This document shows, one piece after another, positions 16,238-23,829 of a stretch of 64,000 bases of DNA. Below the pieces are notes generated by a model. That model had not been told where the DNA came from. It saw only the letters and a list, made by a program, of their open reading frames with translations, and ran no database searches. The stretch is from Pseudomonadota bacterium (GTDB lineage Bacteria > Pseudomonadota > Alphaproteobacteria > Sphingomonadales > Sphingomonadaceae): positions 110,576 through 174,575 of the forward strand of contig JAEZZI010000013.1 in the NCBI GenBank assembly GCA_023418595.1, in the 5' to 3' direction. The stretch's first letter is position 1, and each line of letters begins with the position of its first letter. The position numbers were made by a program, and so were the translations under genes.

Positions 16238-17815
16238 TCAGAACCGCAGTGCCATCGCCGTGCGCACGCCGGGAAGCGCGCGGACCTTGGCGACCAGCTC
16301 GTTCGACACCGGATCGTCGACCGACAGCAGCAGCACCGCCTCGCCGCCCGCGTCGCGACGCCCGAGATGGAAGGTGCCGATATTGACGCCTTCCTCGCCC
16401 AGCAGCGAGCCGATGCGACCGATGAAACCGGGCGCGTCCTCGTTGACGACATAGAGCATATGGCCGGCCAGGTCGGCCTCGACCTTGATGCCGAACAATT
16501 CGACCAGCCGCGGCGCTTCGTTGCCGAACAGGGTGCCCGCGACCGAGCGATCTCCGGCCTCGGTCTTGACCGTGACGCGGACCAGCGTGTGGTAATCGCC
16601 CTCGCGCTCGTGCCGGACTTCGCGCACGTCGAGGCCGCGTTCCTTGGCCAGATACGGCGCGTTGACCATGTTCACCGTGTCCGAATGAACGCGCATCAGG
16701 CCCGCGAGCACCGCGCCGGTGATCGGCTTCTGGTTAAGCTCGGCCGCCGCGCCCTCGACCTCGATCGCGATCGATTTGAGCGCGCCGTGCGCGAGCTGGC
16801 CGACCAGCGAACCGAGCTTTTCGGCCAAGGCCATATAGGGCTTCAGCCGCGGCGCTTCTTCCGCCGACAGGCTGGGCATGTTGAGCGCGTTGGTGACGCC
16901 GCCATTGACCAGATAATCCGCCATCTGTTCGGCGACCTGGATCGCGACATTGACCTGCGCCTCGCTGGTCGATGCGCCCAGATGCGGGGTCGAGACGAAG
17001 TTCGGCGTACCGAACAAGGGCGATTCCTTGGCCGGTTCGGTGACGAACACGTCGAGCGCCGCGCCCGCGACATGGCCGCTGTCGAGCGCGTCCTTCAGTG
17101 CCGCCTCGTCGATCAGTCCGCCGCGCGCGCAGTTGATGATCCGCACGCCCTTCTTGGTCTTGGCGAGGTTTTCTCGGCTCAGGATGTTGCGGGTGCTGTC
17201 CGTCAGCGGGGTGTGCAGGGTGATGAAGTCCGCACGCGCGAGCAACTGGTCCAGCTCGACCTTTTCCACGCCCATCTCGATTGCGCGTTCGGGGGTCAGG
17301 AAGGGGTCGAAGGCGATCACCTTCATGCGAAGCCCGCGCGCGCGGTCGGCGACAATCGAGCCGATATTGCCCGCGCCGATCAGGCCCAGCGTCTTCGACG
17401 TCAGCTCGACGCCCATGAAGCGGTTCTTTTCCCACTTGCCCGCCTGGGTCGATGCATCGGCTTCGGGCAATTGGCGGGCGAGCGCGAACATGAGGGCAAT
17501 AGCGTGCTCGGCGGTGGTGATCGAATTGCCGAAGGGCGTGTTCATGACGACCACGCCCTTGGCCGAAGCCGCCGGAATATCCACATTATCGACGCCGATC
17601 CCGGCGCGCCCGACGACTTTCAGGTTGGTCGCGGCGTCGAGGATCGCCTTGGTCACCTTGGTCGAGGAACGGATGGCGAGGCCGTCATACTCGCCGATGA
17701 TGGCCGCGAGTTCCTCGGGCGTCTTGCCGGTGATCTCATCCACCTCGACCCCGCGTTCGCGGAAGATCTGGGCGGCCTTGGGGTCCATCTTGTCGCTGAT
17801 GAGCACTTTGGGCAT
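16238..17815 (-). CDS. serA: D-3-phosphoglycerate dehydrogenase SerA
   Basis: A 525-residue cytosolic enzyme oxidising 3-phosphoglycerate to phosphohydroxypyruvate with NAD, the entry step to serine. It is the long form: substrate domain (MPKVLISDKMDPKAAQIF), NAD domain with LGLIGAGNIGSIVADRARG, catalytic His in VSTPHLGASTSEAQ, an intervening domain, and a C-terminal ACT domain (YVVNEDAPGFIGRIGSLLGE) that may sense serine. ATG 17815 is the natural start; the in-frame upstream stretch to 17920 crosses a repeat. It lies downstream of serC in the same orientation, with a repeat element between them. Confidence 0.96.
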   Translation of the reverse strand: MPKVLISDKMDPKAAQIFRERGVEVDEITGKTPEELAAIIGEYDGLAIRSSTKVTKAILDAATNLKVVGRAGIGVDNVDIPAASAKGVVVMNTPFGNSITTAEHAIALMFALARQLPEADASTQAGKWEKNRFMGVELTSKTLGLIGAGNIGSIVADRARGLRMKVIAFDPFLTPERAIEMGVEKVELDQLLARADFITLHTPLTDSTRNILSRENLAKTKKGVRIINCARGGLIDEAALKDALDSGHVAGAALDVFVTEPAKESPLFGTPNFVSTPHLGASTSEAQVNVAIQVAEQMADYLVNGGVTNALNMPSLSAEEAPRLKPYMALAEKLGSLVGQLAHGALKSIAIEVEGAAAELNQKPITGAVLAGLMRVHSDTVNMVNAPYLAKERGLDVREVRHEREGDYHTLVRVTVKTEAGDRSVAGTLFGNEAPRLVELFGIKVEADLAGHMLYVVNEDAPGFIGRIGSLLGEEGVNIGTFHLGRRDAGGEAVLLLSVDDPVSNELVAKVRALPGVRTAMALRF

Positions 17816-17842
17816 GGGATTGCCTTTCAAGTTTCGAATGTC

Positions 17843-17920
17843 GTGCTCCCGCGCAGGCGGGAGCCTAAAGTGATGGAGCGAAGCGTTTGTGGCTCTGGAC
17901 TCCCGCCTTCGCGGGAGCAC
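17843..17920. repeat. Paired-hairpin intergenic repeat (REPIN-like), serA-serC gap
   Basis: The outer arms GTGCTCCCGC (17843-17852) and GCGGGAGCAC (17911-17920) are perfect complements. Inside each arm is its own hairpin: CTCCCGC-GCAG-GCGGGAG (17846-17863) and CTCCCGC-CTTC-GCGGGAG (17900-17917). This is the same architecture as the element at 16155 but with a different stem sequence. Confidence 0.75.
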
Positions 17921-17926
17921 GGGGGG

Positions 17927-19060
17927 CTATGCGGCTTTGGCCGTCGCAAAGGCCCAGTCGAGCCACGGGCCGAGCGCCTCGACATCGGCGGTATCCACCG
18001 TCGCGCCGCACCAGATGCGCAGGCCCGGCGGGGCGTCGCGATAGCCGGCCACGTCATAGGCGGCGTGTTCGGCCTCCAAAAGCGACGCCATCTTCTTGAT
18101 GAGCGCTTCGTCGGCGCCTTCGACCGTCAGGCAGACGCTGGTCTTCGACCGCGATGCCGGATCGGCGGCGAGATGGCCGAGCCAGTCGCGCTCCGCCACG
18201 ATCCGATCGAGCGCCGCTGCATTGGCGTCAGAGCGCGCGATCAGCCCGTCCAGGCTACCCAACGACTTCGCCCATTCGAGCGCGAAGATTGCATCCTCGA
18301 CCGCGAGCATCGACGGCGTGTTGATCGTCTCGCCCCTGAACACGCCCTCGGCCAGCTTGCCCTTGGCCATGAGACGGAACACCTTGGGCAGCGGCCAGAC
18401 AGGGGTGTAGCCTTCCAACCGCTCGACTGCACGCGGGCCGAGAATCAGGACGCCGTGCCCGCCTTCACCGCCCAGCACCTTCTGCCAGCTGAACGTGGCG
18501 ACATCGACCCTGTCCCACGGAATGTCATAGGCGAACACCGCGCTGGTCGCGTCGGCGAACGACAGCCCTTCGCGGTCGTCGGCGATCCAGTCGCCGTTCG
18601 GAACCCGCACGCCGCTGGTCGTGCCATTCCAGGTGAACAGCACGTCGTTCGACCAGTCGACCGCGTTCAGATCGGGCAGCTGTCCGTAATCGGCGCGCAT
18701 GACGGTGGGATCGAGCTTCAACTGCTTGACCGCATCGGTCACCCAGCCTTCGCCGAAGCTTTCCCACGCCAGCGTGGTGACGGGACGCGCGCCGAGCATC
18801 GTCCACATTGCCATTTCGAACGCGCCCGTGTCGGAGCCGGGGACGATGCCGATGCGGTGCGTATCGGGCAGGTGCAGCATCTCGCGCATCAAGTCGATGG
18901 CGTATTGCAGCCGCGTCTTGCCCAGCTTCGAGCGGTGCGAGCGGCCCATCACGGCAATGTCGAGCTTTTCGGGAGTCCAGCCCGGAGGCTTGGCGCAGGG
19001 TCCGGAAGAAAAATGCGGACGCGTCGGCCTCAAAGCCGGCTTCGGCGGTAGATCAGTCAT
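17927..19060 (-). CDS. serC: Phosphoserine aminotransferase SerC
   Basis: A 377-residue PLP enzyme converting phosphohydroxypyruvate plus glutamate to phosphoserine. Seen: the N-terminal RPHFSSGPCAKPPGW, GIVPGSDTGAFEMAMW, LFTWNGTTSGVRVPN, and the PLP lysine in ATFSWQKVLGGEGGHG. It belongs to the alphaproteobacterial/archaeal-type SerC group. ATG 19060 has the strong site AAGGAGAG a few bases upstream. That site sits inside a hairpin (19066-19081), suggesting leader control. serA follows, and both probably share the promoter. Confidence 0.95.
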   Translation of the reverse strand: MTDLPPKPALRPTRPHFSSGPCAKPPGWTPEKLDIAVMGRSHRSKLGKTRLQYAIDLMREMLHLPDTHRIGIVPGSDTGAFEMAMWTMLGARPVTTLAWESFGEGWVTDAVKQLKLDPTVMRADYGQLPDLNAVDWSNDVLFTWNGTTSGVRVPNGDWIADDREGLSFADATSAVFAYDIPWDRVDVATFSWQKVLGGEGGHGVLILGPRAVERLEGYTPVWPLPKVFRLMAKGKLAEGVFRGETINTPSMLAVEDAIFALEWAKSLGSLDGLIARSDANAAALDRIVAERDWLGHLAADPASRSKTSVCLTVEGADEALIKKMASLLEAEHAAYDVAGYRDAPPGLRIWCGATVDTADVEALGPWLDWAFATAKAA

Positions 19061-19065
19061 GTAAT

Positions 19066-19135
19066 CTCTCCTTACAGAGAGCGCGCGCTGCGTTGGGACA
19101 GCGTGGCCCGCCGACGGCCCTAACGATGTGGGGGG
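19066..19135 (-). promoter_or_regulatory. Candidate structured RNA leader of serC
   Basis: Reading towards serC there are three stems: GGCC/GGCC around GTCGGCGG, CGCTG/CAGCG (pairs 19086-19090 with 19099-19103) with an eight-base loop, and CTCTC/GAGAG (19066-19070 with 19077-19081). The last stem sequesters the Shine-Dalgarno sequence AAGGAG. A conserved serC leader motif is described upstream of serC in alphaproteobacteria. The resemblance in position and in the CATCGTTAGGGC stretch is from memory and untested. Confidence 0.5.
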
Positions 19136-19235
19136 GCGAGTCAACCGTGCCGCGACGAACGCGCTTTGTGCTCTGGCGCAATGCGGGCCGCAAAGGGTGG
19201 GCAAGCGCGAGTCGCCCCGTCTATAGTTACGCTCG

Positions 19236-19925
19236 ATGCGTATCGGTCGGTTGTCCGTGGCGGCGATGTTGCCCCTGTTGCTCGCTGCCTGTTTCGGCGG
19301 GGGCGAGCGGGCGCGCGACGTGCCGCCCAAGCGGATTGCCGAACGGCCATCGGGGCCGCGCACCCTGCCCAGCCGACCGAGCGCGGAAACGCAGCAATGC
19401 TTCACCGACCTGTCGCGCGCCAATGTCCGCTATTCGCCGCTGCCCGATCGCGACTTCGGCGGCGGGTGTCTGGTGATCGGCGCGGTGCAGTTGCTCGACA
19501 TCGGCGTGCCGGTGACCGGCATCACCTCAATCCGCTGTCCGCTCGCGCGCAATTTCGCCGCCTGGGTCGAGCACGCCGTGCGCCCCGCCGCGCGCCAGAT
19601 GCTGGGGAGCGAAGTCGTGCGGGTGGAGACGATGGGCACCTATAGCTGTCGCGGGATCGTCGGAGGCGGCACGGCGGCATCGGGACGGCTGTCCGAACAC
19701 GCACTGGCCAACGCGATCGACGTGTCGGGATTCGTGCTGGCGGACGGGCGCCGGATTACCATTCGTGGCGACTGGCGGACCAGCGACCCTGCGACCAAGC
19801 AGTTCCTGACCGTCATTCACCAGTCGGCGTGCAAGCGATTCAGGACCGTGCTCAGCCCCGAATACAACGCCGCGCACCACGACCATTTCCATTTCGACAT
19901 GGGCCGCGGGCCGTTCTGCCGGTGA
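19236..19925 (+). CDS. Extensin-like C-terminal domain lipoprotein (putative peptidoglycan carboxypeptidase fold)
   Basis: A 229-residue probable lipoprotein: signal MRIGRLSVAAMLPLLLAAC with a lipobox ending at Cys19. An extensin-like C domain follows (PF06904 type) with the metal-site motifs RLSEHALANAIDVSGF and HHDHFHFDMGRG. These resemble D-Ala-D-Ala carboxypeptidase/VanY His and Asp ligands, so action on the cell wall is plausible but not shown. Four paired cysteines suggest a periplasmic fold. The gene is divergent from serC and followed by three stacked hairpins. Confidence 0.85.
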   Translation: MRIGRLSVAAMLPLLLAACFGGGERARDVPPKRIAERPSGPRTLPSRPSAETQQCFTDLSRANVRYSPLPDRDFGGGCLVIGAVQLLDIGVPVTGITSIRCPLARNFAAWVEHAVRPAARQMLGSEVVRVETMGTYSCRGIVGGGTAASGRLSEHALANAIDVSGFVLADGRRITIRGDWRTSDPATKQFLTVIHQSACKRFRTVLSPEYNAAHHDHFHFDMGRGPFCR

Positions 19926-19935
19926 GTGTTTTTGA

Positions 19936-20071
19936 AAATTCGCGAAAGCGCGAATTTATAGCGGCACCGGCCCACTCCCCCACCCGACCACCCACGGACT
20001 ATCCTTGATGGGTGGCCGGGTGGGGGAGTGGGCCGGTGCCGCCGGAATGCGATTTTTTTTTATCGCATTCC
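19936..20071. repeat. Three consecutive hairpins including a 34-bp stem
   Basis: Hairpin 1: AAATTCGCG/CGCGAATTT (19936-19944 with 19949-19957), loop AAAG. Hairpin 2: a 34-bp stem, 19961-19994 with 20009-20042, one mismatch, 14-base loop. Hairpin 3: GGAATGCGAT/ATCGCATTCC (20044-20053 with 20062-20071) with a loop of eight T. The set fills most of the gap between the extensin-like and LOG genes. Hairpin 1 or 2 may end transcription, but neither has a clean U-tract. Confidence 0.85.
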
Positions 20072-20123
20072 CAAACGGACTCCAATCTATCGCAGCCTCC
20101 GAAAACCCGCTAACGCCGACGAA

Positions 20124-20987
20124 ATGACCGAAACCAAAGTACCGAGCCGCGTCTTCGCCCGAGCGCAGGAAGACGCCGAAACCGCCCGCGCCCAGTCGCA
20201 CACTCCGCAGACCGAACATCCCGCCTACAGGTTGGCGTTCCAGGACATGGATTTCCTGCTGCGCGAGGATCTGCGCCCCGTCCGCTTCCAGCTCGAACTG
20301 CTCAAACCGCAACTGCTGCTCGACGAGGCGAACATCGCATCGACGCTGGTGATGTACGGATCGGCGCGCATTCCCGAGCCGGAAAAGGCGGCCGCCTTGC
20401 TCGAACTCGCCGAGGACGAACAATCGCGCCGGATCGCCGAGCGGCTGGTCGCCAAGTCCAAATATTACGATGTCGCGCGCGAACTCGCGCGGATTTCGAG
20501 CAGGTTTCCGGTCGACGAGGACGGCAAGCGCCATTTCGTCGTCTGTTCGGGCGGCGGGCCGTCGATCATGGAAGCCGCCAATCGCGGCGCGCAGGATGTC
20601 GGCGCCGATTCGATCGGGCTGAATATCGTCCTGCCGCACGAACAGGCGCCCAATCCGTACGTCACGCCGTCGCTGTCGATGCAGTTCCACTATTTCGCGC
20701 TCAGGAAGATGCATTTCCTGCTCCACGCGCGCGCGGTGGCGGTGTTTCCCGGCGGATTCGGCACGTTTGACGAGAGTTTCGAGCTGTTGACGCTGATCCA
20801 GACCGGCAAGATTGCGCGTATCCCGGTGCTGTTCTATGGCCGCGAATTCTGGGACCGCGTGGTGAGTTTCGAGGCATTGTGCGAGGAAGGCGTGATCTCA
20901 CCCCGCGACCTCGACCTCATCACCTATTGCGAGACCGCCGAAGAGGGCTGGGACGCGATCAAGCGGTTCTACAGCGACGAGTTTTAG
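20124..20987 (+). CDS. LOG-family (TIGR00730-type) nucleotide phosphoribohydrolase-like protein
   Basis: A 287-residue Rossmann-fold protein of the LOG/lysine-decarboxylase-like family. Diagnostic motifs are the CSGGGPSIMEAANRGA nucleotide loop and PGGFGTFDESFELLT (family P-G-G-x-G-T-x-x-E). Family members split the N-glycosidic bond of nucleoside monophosphates, releasing cytokinin-like bases or recycling AMP. This one is longer at the N-terminus (about 80 residues before the Rossmann core), like the PpnN-related and alphaproteobacterial group. ATG 20124 is the first plausible start. A long intergenic repeat begins right after the stop. Confidence 0.87.
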   Translation: MTETKVPSRVFARAQEDAETARAQSHTPQTEHPAYRLAFQDMDFLLREDLRPVRFQLELLKPQLLLDEANIASTLVMYGSARIPEPEKAAALLELAEDEQSRRIAERLVAKSKYYDVARELARISSRFPVDEDGKRHFVVCSGGGPSIMEAANRGAQDVGADSIGLNIVLPHEQAPNPYVTPSLSMQFHYFALRKMHFLLHARAVAVFPGGFGTFDESFELLTLIQTGKIARIPVLFYGREFWDRVVSFEALCEEGVISPRDLDLITYCETAEEGWDAIKRFYSDEF

Positions 20988-20988
20988 A

Positions 20989-21114
20989 TCCTCCCCAGCA
21001 TGGGGAGGTGGCAGTCGCGTCAGCGACTGACGGAGGGGGCGTGCCTCGCAATGCAACGCCTGCGGCCCGCCCCCTCCACCGCTTCGCGGTCCCCCTCCCC
21101 GTGCCGGGGAGGAA
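20989..21114. repeat. About 126-bp palindromic intergenic repeat, copy 1
   Basis: Starts TCCTCCCCAGCATGGGGAGG and ends with CCCCTCCCCGTGCCGGGGAG, with inner GACGGAGGGGGC facing GCCCCCTCC. A second copy with the same plan is at 36701-36829. Similar elements are widespread between genes in sphingomonads (from memory). It begins one base after the LOG gene stop. Confidence 0.85.
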
Positions 21115-21118
21115 CTGG

Positions 21119-21156
21119 AAAAAAAGCCCCGGCAGTCCGCACCGCCGGGGCTTTTT
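21119..21156 (-). terminator. Intrinsic terminator of the cytochrome c gene (bidirectional)
   Basis: GCCCCGGC (21126-21133) pairs with GCCGGGGC (21044 plus 100, that is 21144-21151). An A7 run lies on the left and T5 on the right, so it can stop transcription on both strands: minus from the cytochrome gene, plus from the LOG gene. Confidence 0.9.
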
Positions 21157-21177
21157 CCATCTCGAACCGAATTGTGC

Positions 21178-21819
21178 TTATTCGGCGGCGGTCGCGTTCT
21201 CCGCTGCCGCATCCGTGGCATTCGCGTCGGCGTCGGTCGCGTTGGCGGTGGCATCCGCTTCGCCTTCCGCGCCCTCGGCGGCGGCTTCCTCGCCCGGCGC
21301 GGGTGCGGCGGGGAGCGGCAGGTTCGACCCTTGCGTATTCATCCACGCGATCAGGTTCGCGCGCTCCTGCGGGTTCGACAGCCCGGCAAAGGTCATCTTG
21401 GTCCCCGGCGCATAGCGGCGCGGGCTGGCCAGCCAGTCGGACATGCTCTGGAAATCCCAGTTGCCCGGAATGCTCTTCAGGGCATCCGAATAGGCGAACC
21501 CGGCGACATGGCCGTGCGGCTGGCCCAGCGATGCCCACAGGTTCGGGCCGATCCCGTTCGCACCGCCCTGATTGATGGTGTGGCACGCCGCGCACTTGGC
21601 GAACGACGCTTCGCCGGCGGCCAGATCGGCGCTGGCGAGCAGGGTCGCGATCGGCACTTCTTCGGCACCGCCGCCGGCTTCCTCGACGCCCTCGATCGGA
21701 TAGCCCATGGTTTCGGGGCGTTCCGAATGGAAATACATGCCGCTGATGATCGAAAGTCCAAGTGCCGCGGTGCACCCGGCCAATGCCCAGCCCGCGATCG
21801 TGTTCGTCCGATTGTCCAT
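21178..21819 (-). CDS. cycM: Membrane-anchored cytochrome c (CycM/c552 type)
   Basis: A 213-residue class I cytochrome c with an uncleaved N-terminal anchor (TIAGWALAGCTAALGLSIIS). Heme attaches at CAACH (Cys76, Cys79, His80) and the axial Met is 142 in GTKMTF. It resembles CycM, which carries electrons from bc1 complex to aa3 oxidase in alphaproteobacteria. An unusual C-terminal tail of about 45 residues is almost only Ala, Glu, Asp, Asn, Thr and Gly, with the triplet NAT three times. ATG 21819 begins the anchor. It is divergent from pheA, an arrangement common in the class. Confidence 0.92.
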   Translation of the reverse strand: MDNRTNTIAGWALAGCTAALGLSIISGMYFHSERPETMGYPIEGVEEAGGGAEEVPIATLLASADLAAGEASFAKCAACHTINQGGANGIGPNLWASLGQPHGHVAGFAYSDALKSIPGNWDFQSMSDWLASPRRYAPGTKMTFAGLSNPQERANLIAWMNTQGSNLPLPAAPAPGEEAAAEGAEGEADATANATDADANATDAAAENATAAE

Positions 21820-21935
21820 GTGCGTCAGCAGCCCGCCGTGTTGCGAATAAAAGTCGTGCCCCTTTAGATGGGCATATCGCCTATCGCAAGCCACGCTTGA
21901 TCGCTTGTTCGCCCGCGACTAGGCCCGCGACCACG

Positions 21936-22826
21936 ATGCAGAGCTTCGCCGAACCCGCCCGTCCGATCGTCGCGCGCATGACCGCCGCCGCCGCCGCCGA
22001 ACCGGGCCGCGCGGTATCGTTTCAGGGCGCGCCCGGCGCGAACAGCCATGTCGCCGCGGTCGAGGCGTTTCCCGATTGCCTGCCGCTGCCGTGTTTTTCC
22101 TTCACCGACGCGATCGATGCGGTACGCGACGGGCGGGCGGACTGCGCGATCATCCCGATCGAAAATTCGCTCCACGGGCGCGTCGCCGACATTCATTTCC
22201 TGCTCCCCGAATCGGGGCTGGTCATCACCGGCGAACATTTCCTCGGCATCCGCCATGCGCTGATGGGGGTGGGCCCGCGCGAGCAGATCACCTCGGCGAT
22301 GAGCCACGAACAGGCACTCGGCCAGTGTCGCCACTGGCTGCGCGACCACGGCATCGCGCCGGTCGTCTATCCCGACACCGCGGGCGCGGCGGCGGTGGTC
22401 GCGGAGCTTGCCGACCCGGCGGTCGCAGCACTCGCGCCCCCGGCGGCGGCTTCGCTCTACGGGCTGAACCTGATCGAGGCGGACATTGCCGACGCCGACC
22501 ACAACACCACGCGCTTCGTCGTGCTGGCGCGCGAGGCGCCGCCGGTTGCGGGCGAGGGGCCGTGGATGACGACCTTCGTGTTCGAGGTGAAGAACATCCC
22601 CGCCGCGCTCTACAAGGCACTGGGCGGTTTCGCGACCAACGGCGTCAACATGACCAAGCTGGAAAGCTATCAGCAGGGCGGCAGCTTCGCCGCGACCCAA
22701 TTCTATTGCGATATCGAGGGGCGCCCCGGCGACGCGACCGTCGATCGCGCGCTGGCCGAACTGGCGTTTCACACCAAATGGGTGCGATTGCTGGGAACGT
22801 ACCGTCAGGCAAGGGCGCGGGGCTAA
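21936..22826 (+). CDS. pheA: Prephenate dehydratase PheA
   Basis: A 296-residue monofunctional enzyme converting prephenate to phenylpyruvate for phenylalanine synthesis. Catalytic domain: VSFQGAPGANSHVAA, IPIENSLHGRVAD, and the active-site Thr/Arg/Phe in DHNTTRFVVLA. C-terminal ACT domain (FEVKNIPAALYKALGGFA, then GVNMTKLES) mediates Phe feedback. There is no chorismate mutase domain; a separate AroQ-type mutase gene is at 31978-32259. ATG 21936 is chosen; ATG 21978 (MTAAAAAEPG) is a possible shorter start. Confidence 0.95.
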   Translation: MQSFAEPARPIVARMTAAAAAEPGRAVSFQGAPGANSHVAAVEAFPDCLPLPCFSFTDAIDAVRDGRADCAIIPIENSLHGRVADIHFLLPESGLVITGEHFLGIRHALMGVGPREQITSAMSHEQALGQCRHWLRDHGIAPVVYPDTAGAAAVVAELADPAVAALAPPAAASLYGLNLIEADIADADHNTTRFVVLAREAPPVAGEGPWMTTFVFEVKNIPAALYKALGGFATNGVNMTKLESYQQGGSFAATQFYCDIEGRPGDATVDRALAELAFHTKWVRLLGTYRQARARG

Positions 22827-22837
22827 CCACACGCCTT

Positions 22838-22948
22838 CCGTCACCCCGGCCGAAGTGCCGGGGTCCACTTAGCCGCTCGCGCTTTGCTCGATCCTCTTTC
22901 GGTATCATCTGCCGCCCGGTGGACCCCGGAACGAGTCCGGGGTGACGG
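22838..22948. repeat. Paired-hairpin repeat of the CCCCGG family
   Basis: Outer arms CCGTCACCCCGG (22838-22849) and CCGGGGTGACGG (22937-22948) are exact complements. Each end also folds locally (CCCCGG with CCGGGG). Its right half, from GCCGCCCGGTGGACCCCGG, recurs at 47700-47736. Confidence 0.8.
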
Positions 22949-22953
22949 GTAAC

Positions 22954-23829
22954 TCAATCCTCCCCCACCCACGCCGTCAGCAGCGTATGTGCAATGGCAT
23001 AGGGCGGCGGCGCCAGGAACGGCGCACCTGCATCCCCGGCCAGCGCGGCCGCGCAATCGTCGCGGCTGACCCAGATCGCGTCCTCCAGCTCGTTGCGGTC
23101 GATCGTCAGCGCATCGCCTTGCGCCTCCGCGACGCACGCGATCATCAGCGACGATGCGAACGGCCAGGGCTGGCTGGCGACATAATCGACCTCGCCCACG
23201 CGCACGCCGGTTTCCTCCCAGATTTCGCGCGCGACCGCTTCCTCCACCGATTCGCCGACCTCGACGAATCCCGCCAGCGCCGAATAGCGGCCCGGCGGCC
23301 AGCCCGGACCGCGACCCAGCAGCGCGCGGCCGTCATGTTCGGCGATCATGATGACGACGGGGTCGGTGCGCGGAAAATGCTCGGCGCCGCAATTGTCGCA
23401 GGCGCGCGCCCAGCCTGCGCGGATCATGCGCGTCGGGCTGCCGCATTCGGCGCAGAAGCGGTGGCGGACATGCCAGTCGACCACGCTCCGCGCCTGCGCA
23501 TAGCGCGCGGCGTCGCCTTCGCGCAGCAGCCCAAGCATCTGCATGATCCTGGGCGAGCGCCCGCGGACGGGCCGCATTTCGGGGGTGACGCAGGTGAAAT
23601 AGGGCCGCTCGCCCTCCAGCCCCAGCAGGATCGGCTCGGCGTTTTCAGGCAGGTCGGCGAGCGTCGTCCAGATCAGCCCGCCTGAATCGTCGAGCGACGG
23701 ATCGAGCGCGTCGAGCATCAGCAACCGTCCGCGCCAGTCGCCCAGCATGGTCTGAATCGCGGCCGCATCGTTCCTGAACCGGTCGGCGCGGTCGAGGCCG
23801 CCGCCGGTAAAGCCGGGTCGCACCCTCAC
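22954..23829 (-). CDS. nudC: NAD(H) pyrophosphatase / RNA deNADding enzyme NudC
   Basis: A 291-residue Nudix hydrolase that cleaves NADH to NMNH and AMP and removes NAD caps from RNA. It has an N-terminal domain, a zinc site with four Cys (FCAECGS and CDNCGAEHF), a Nudix box GFVEVGESVEEAVAREIWEE, and the NudC-specific SQPWPFASSLM motif. The start is taken as GTG 23829, overlapping the upstream serine hydrolase stop as GTGA. A second GTG at 23823 is possible. The open frame continues to 24465 only as shadow of the neighbour. Confidence 0.9.
   Translation of the reverse strand: MRVRPGFTGGGLDRADRFRNDAAAIQTMLGDWRGRLLMLDALDPSLDDSGGLIWTTLADLPENAEPILLGLEGERPYFTCVTPEMRPVRGRSPRIMQMLGLLREGDAARYAQARSVVDWHVRHRFCAECGSPTRMIRAGWARACDNCGAEHFPRTDPVVIMIAEHDGRALLGRGPGWPPGRYSALAGFVEVGESVEEAVAREIWEETGVRVGEVDYVASQPWPFASSLMIACVAEAQGDALTIDRNELEDAIWVSRDDCAAALAGDAGAPFLAPPPYAIAHTLLTAWVGED

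Noticed and set aside
16367..19051. 894-codon plus-strand frame opposite serA and serC
   Set aside because: It spans two recognised minus-strand genes and the repeat between them; composition is shadow-like.
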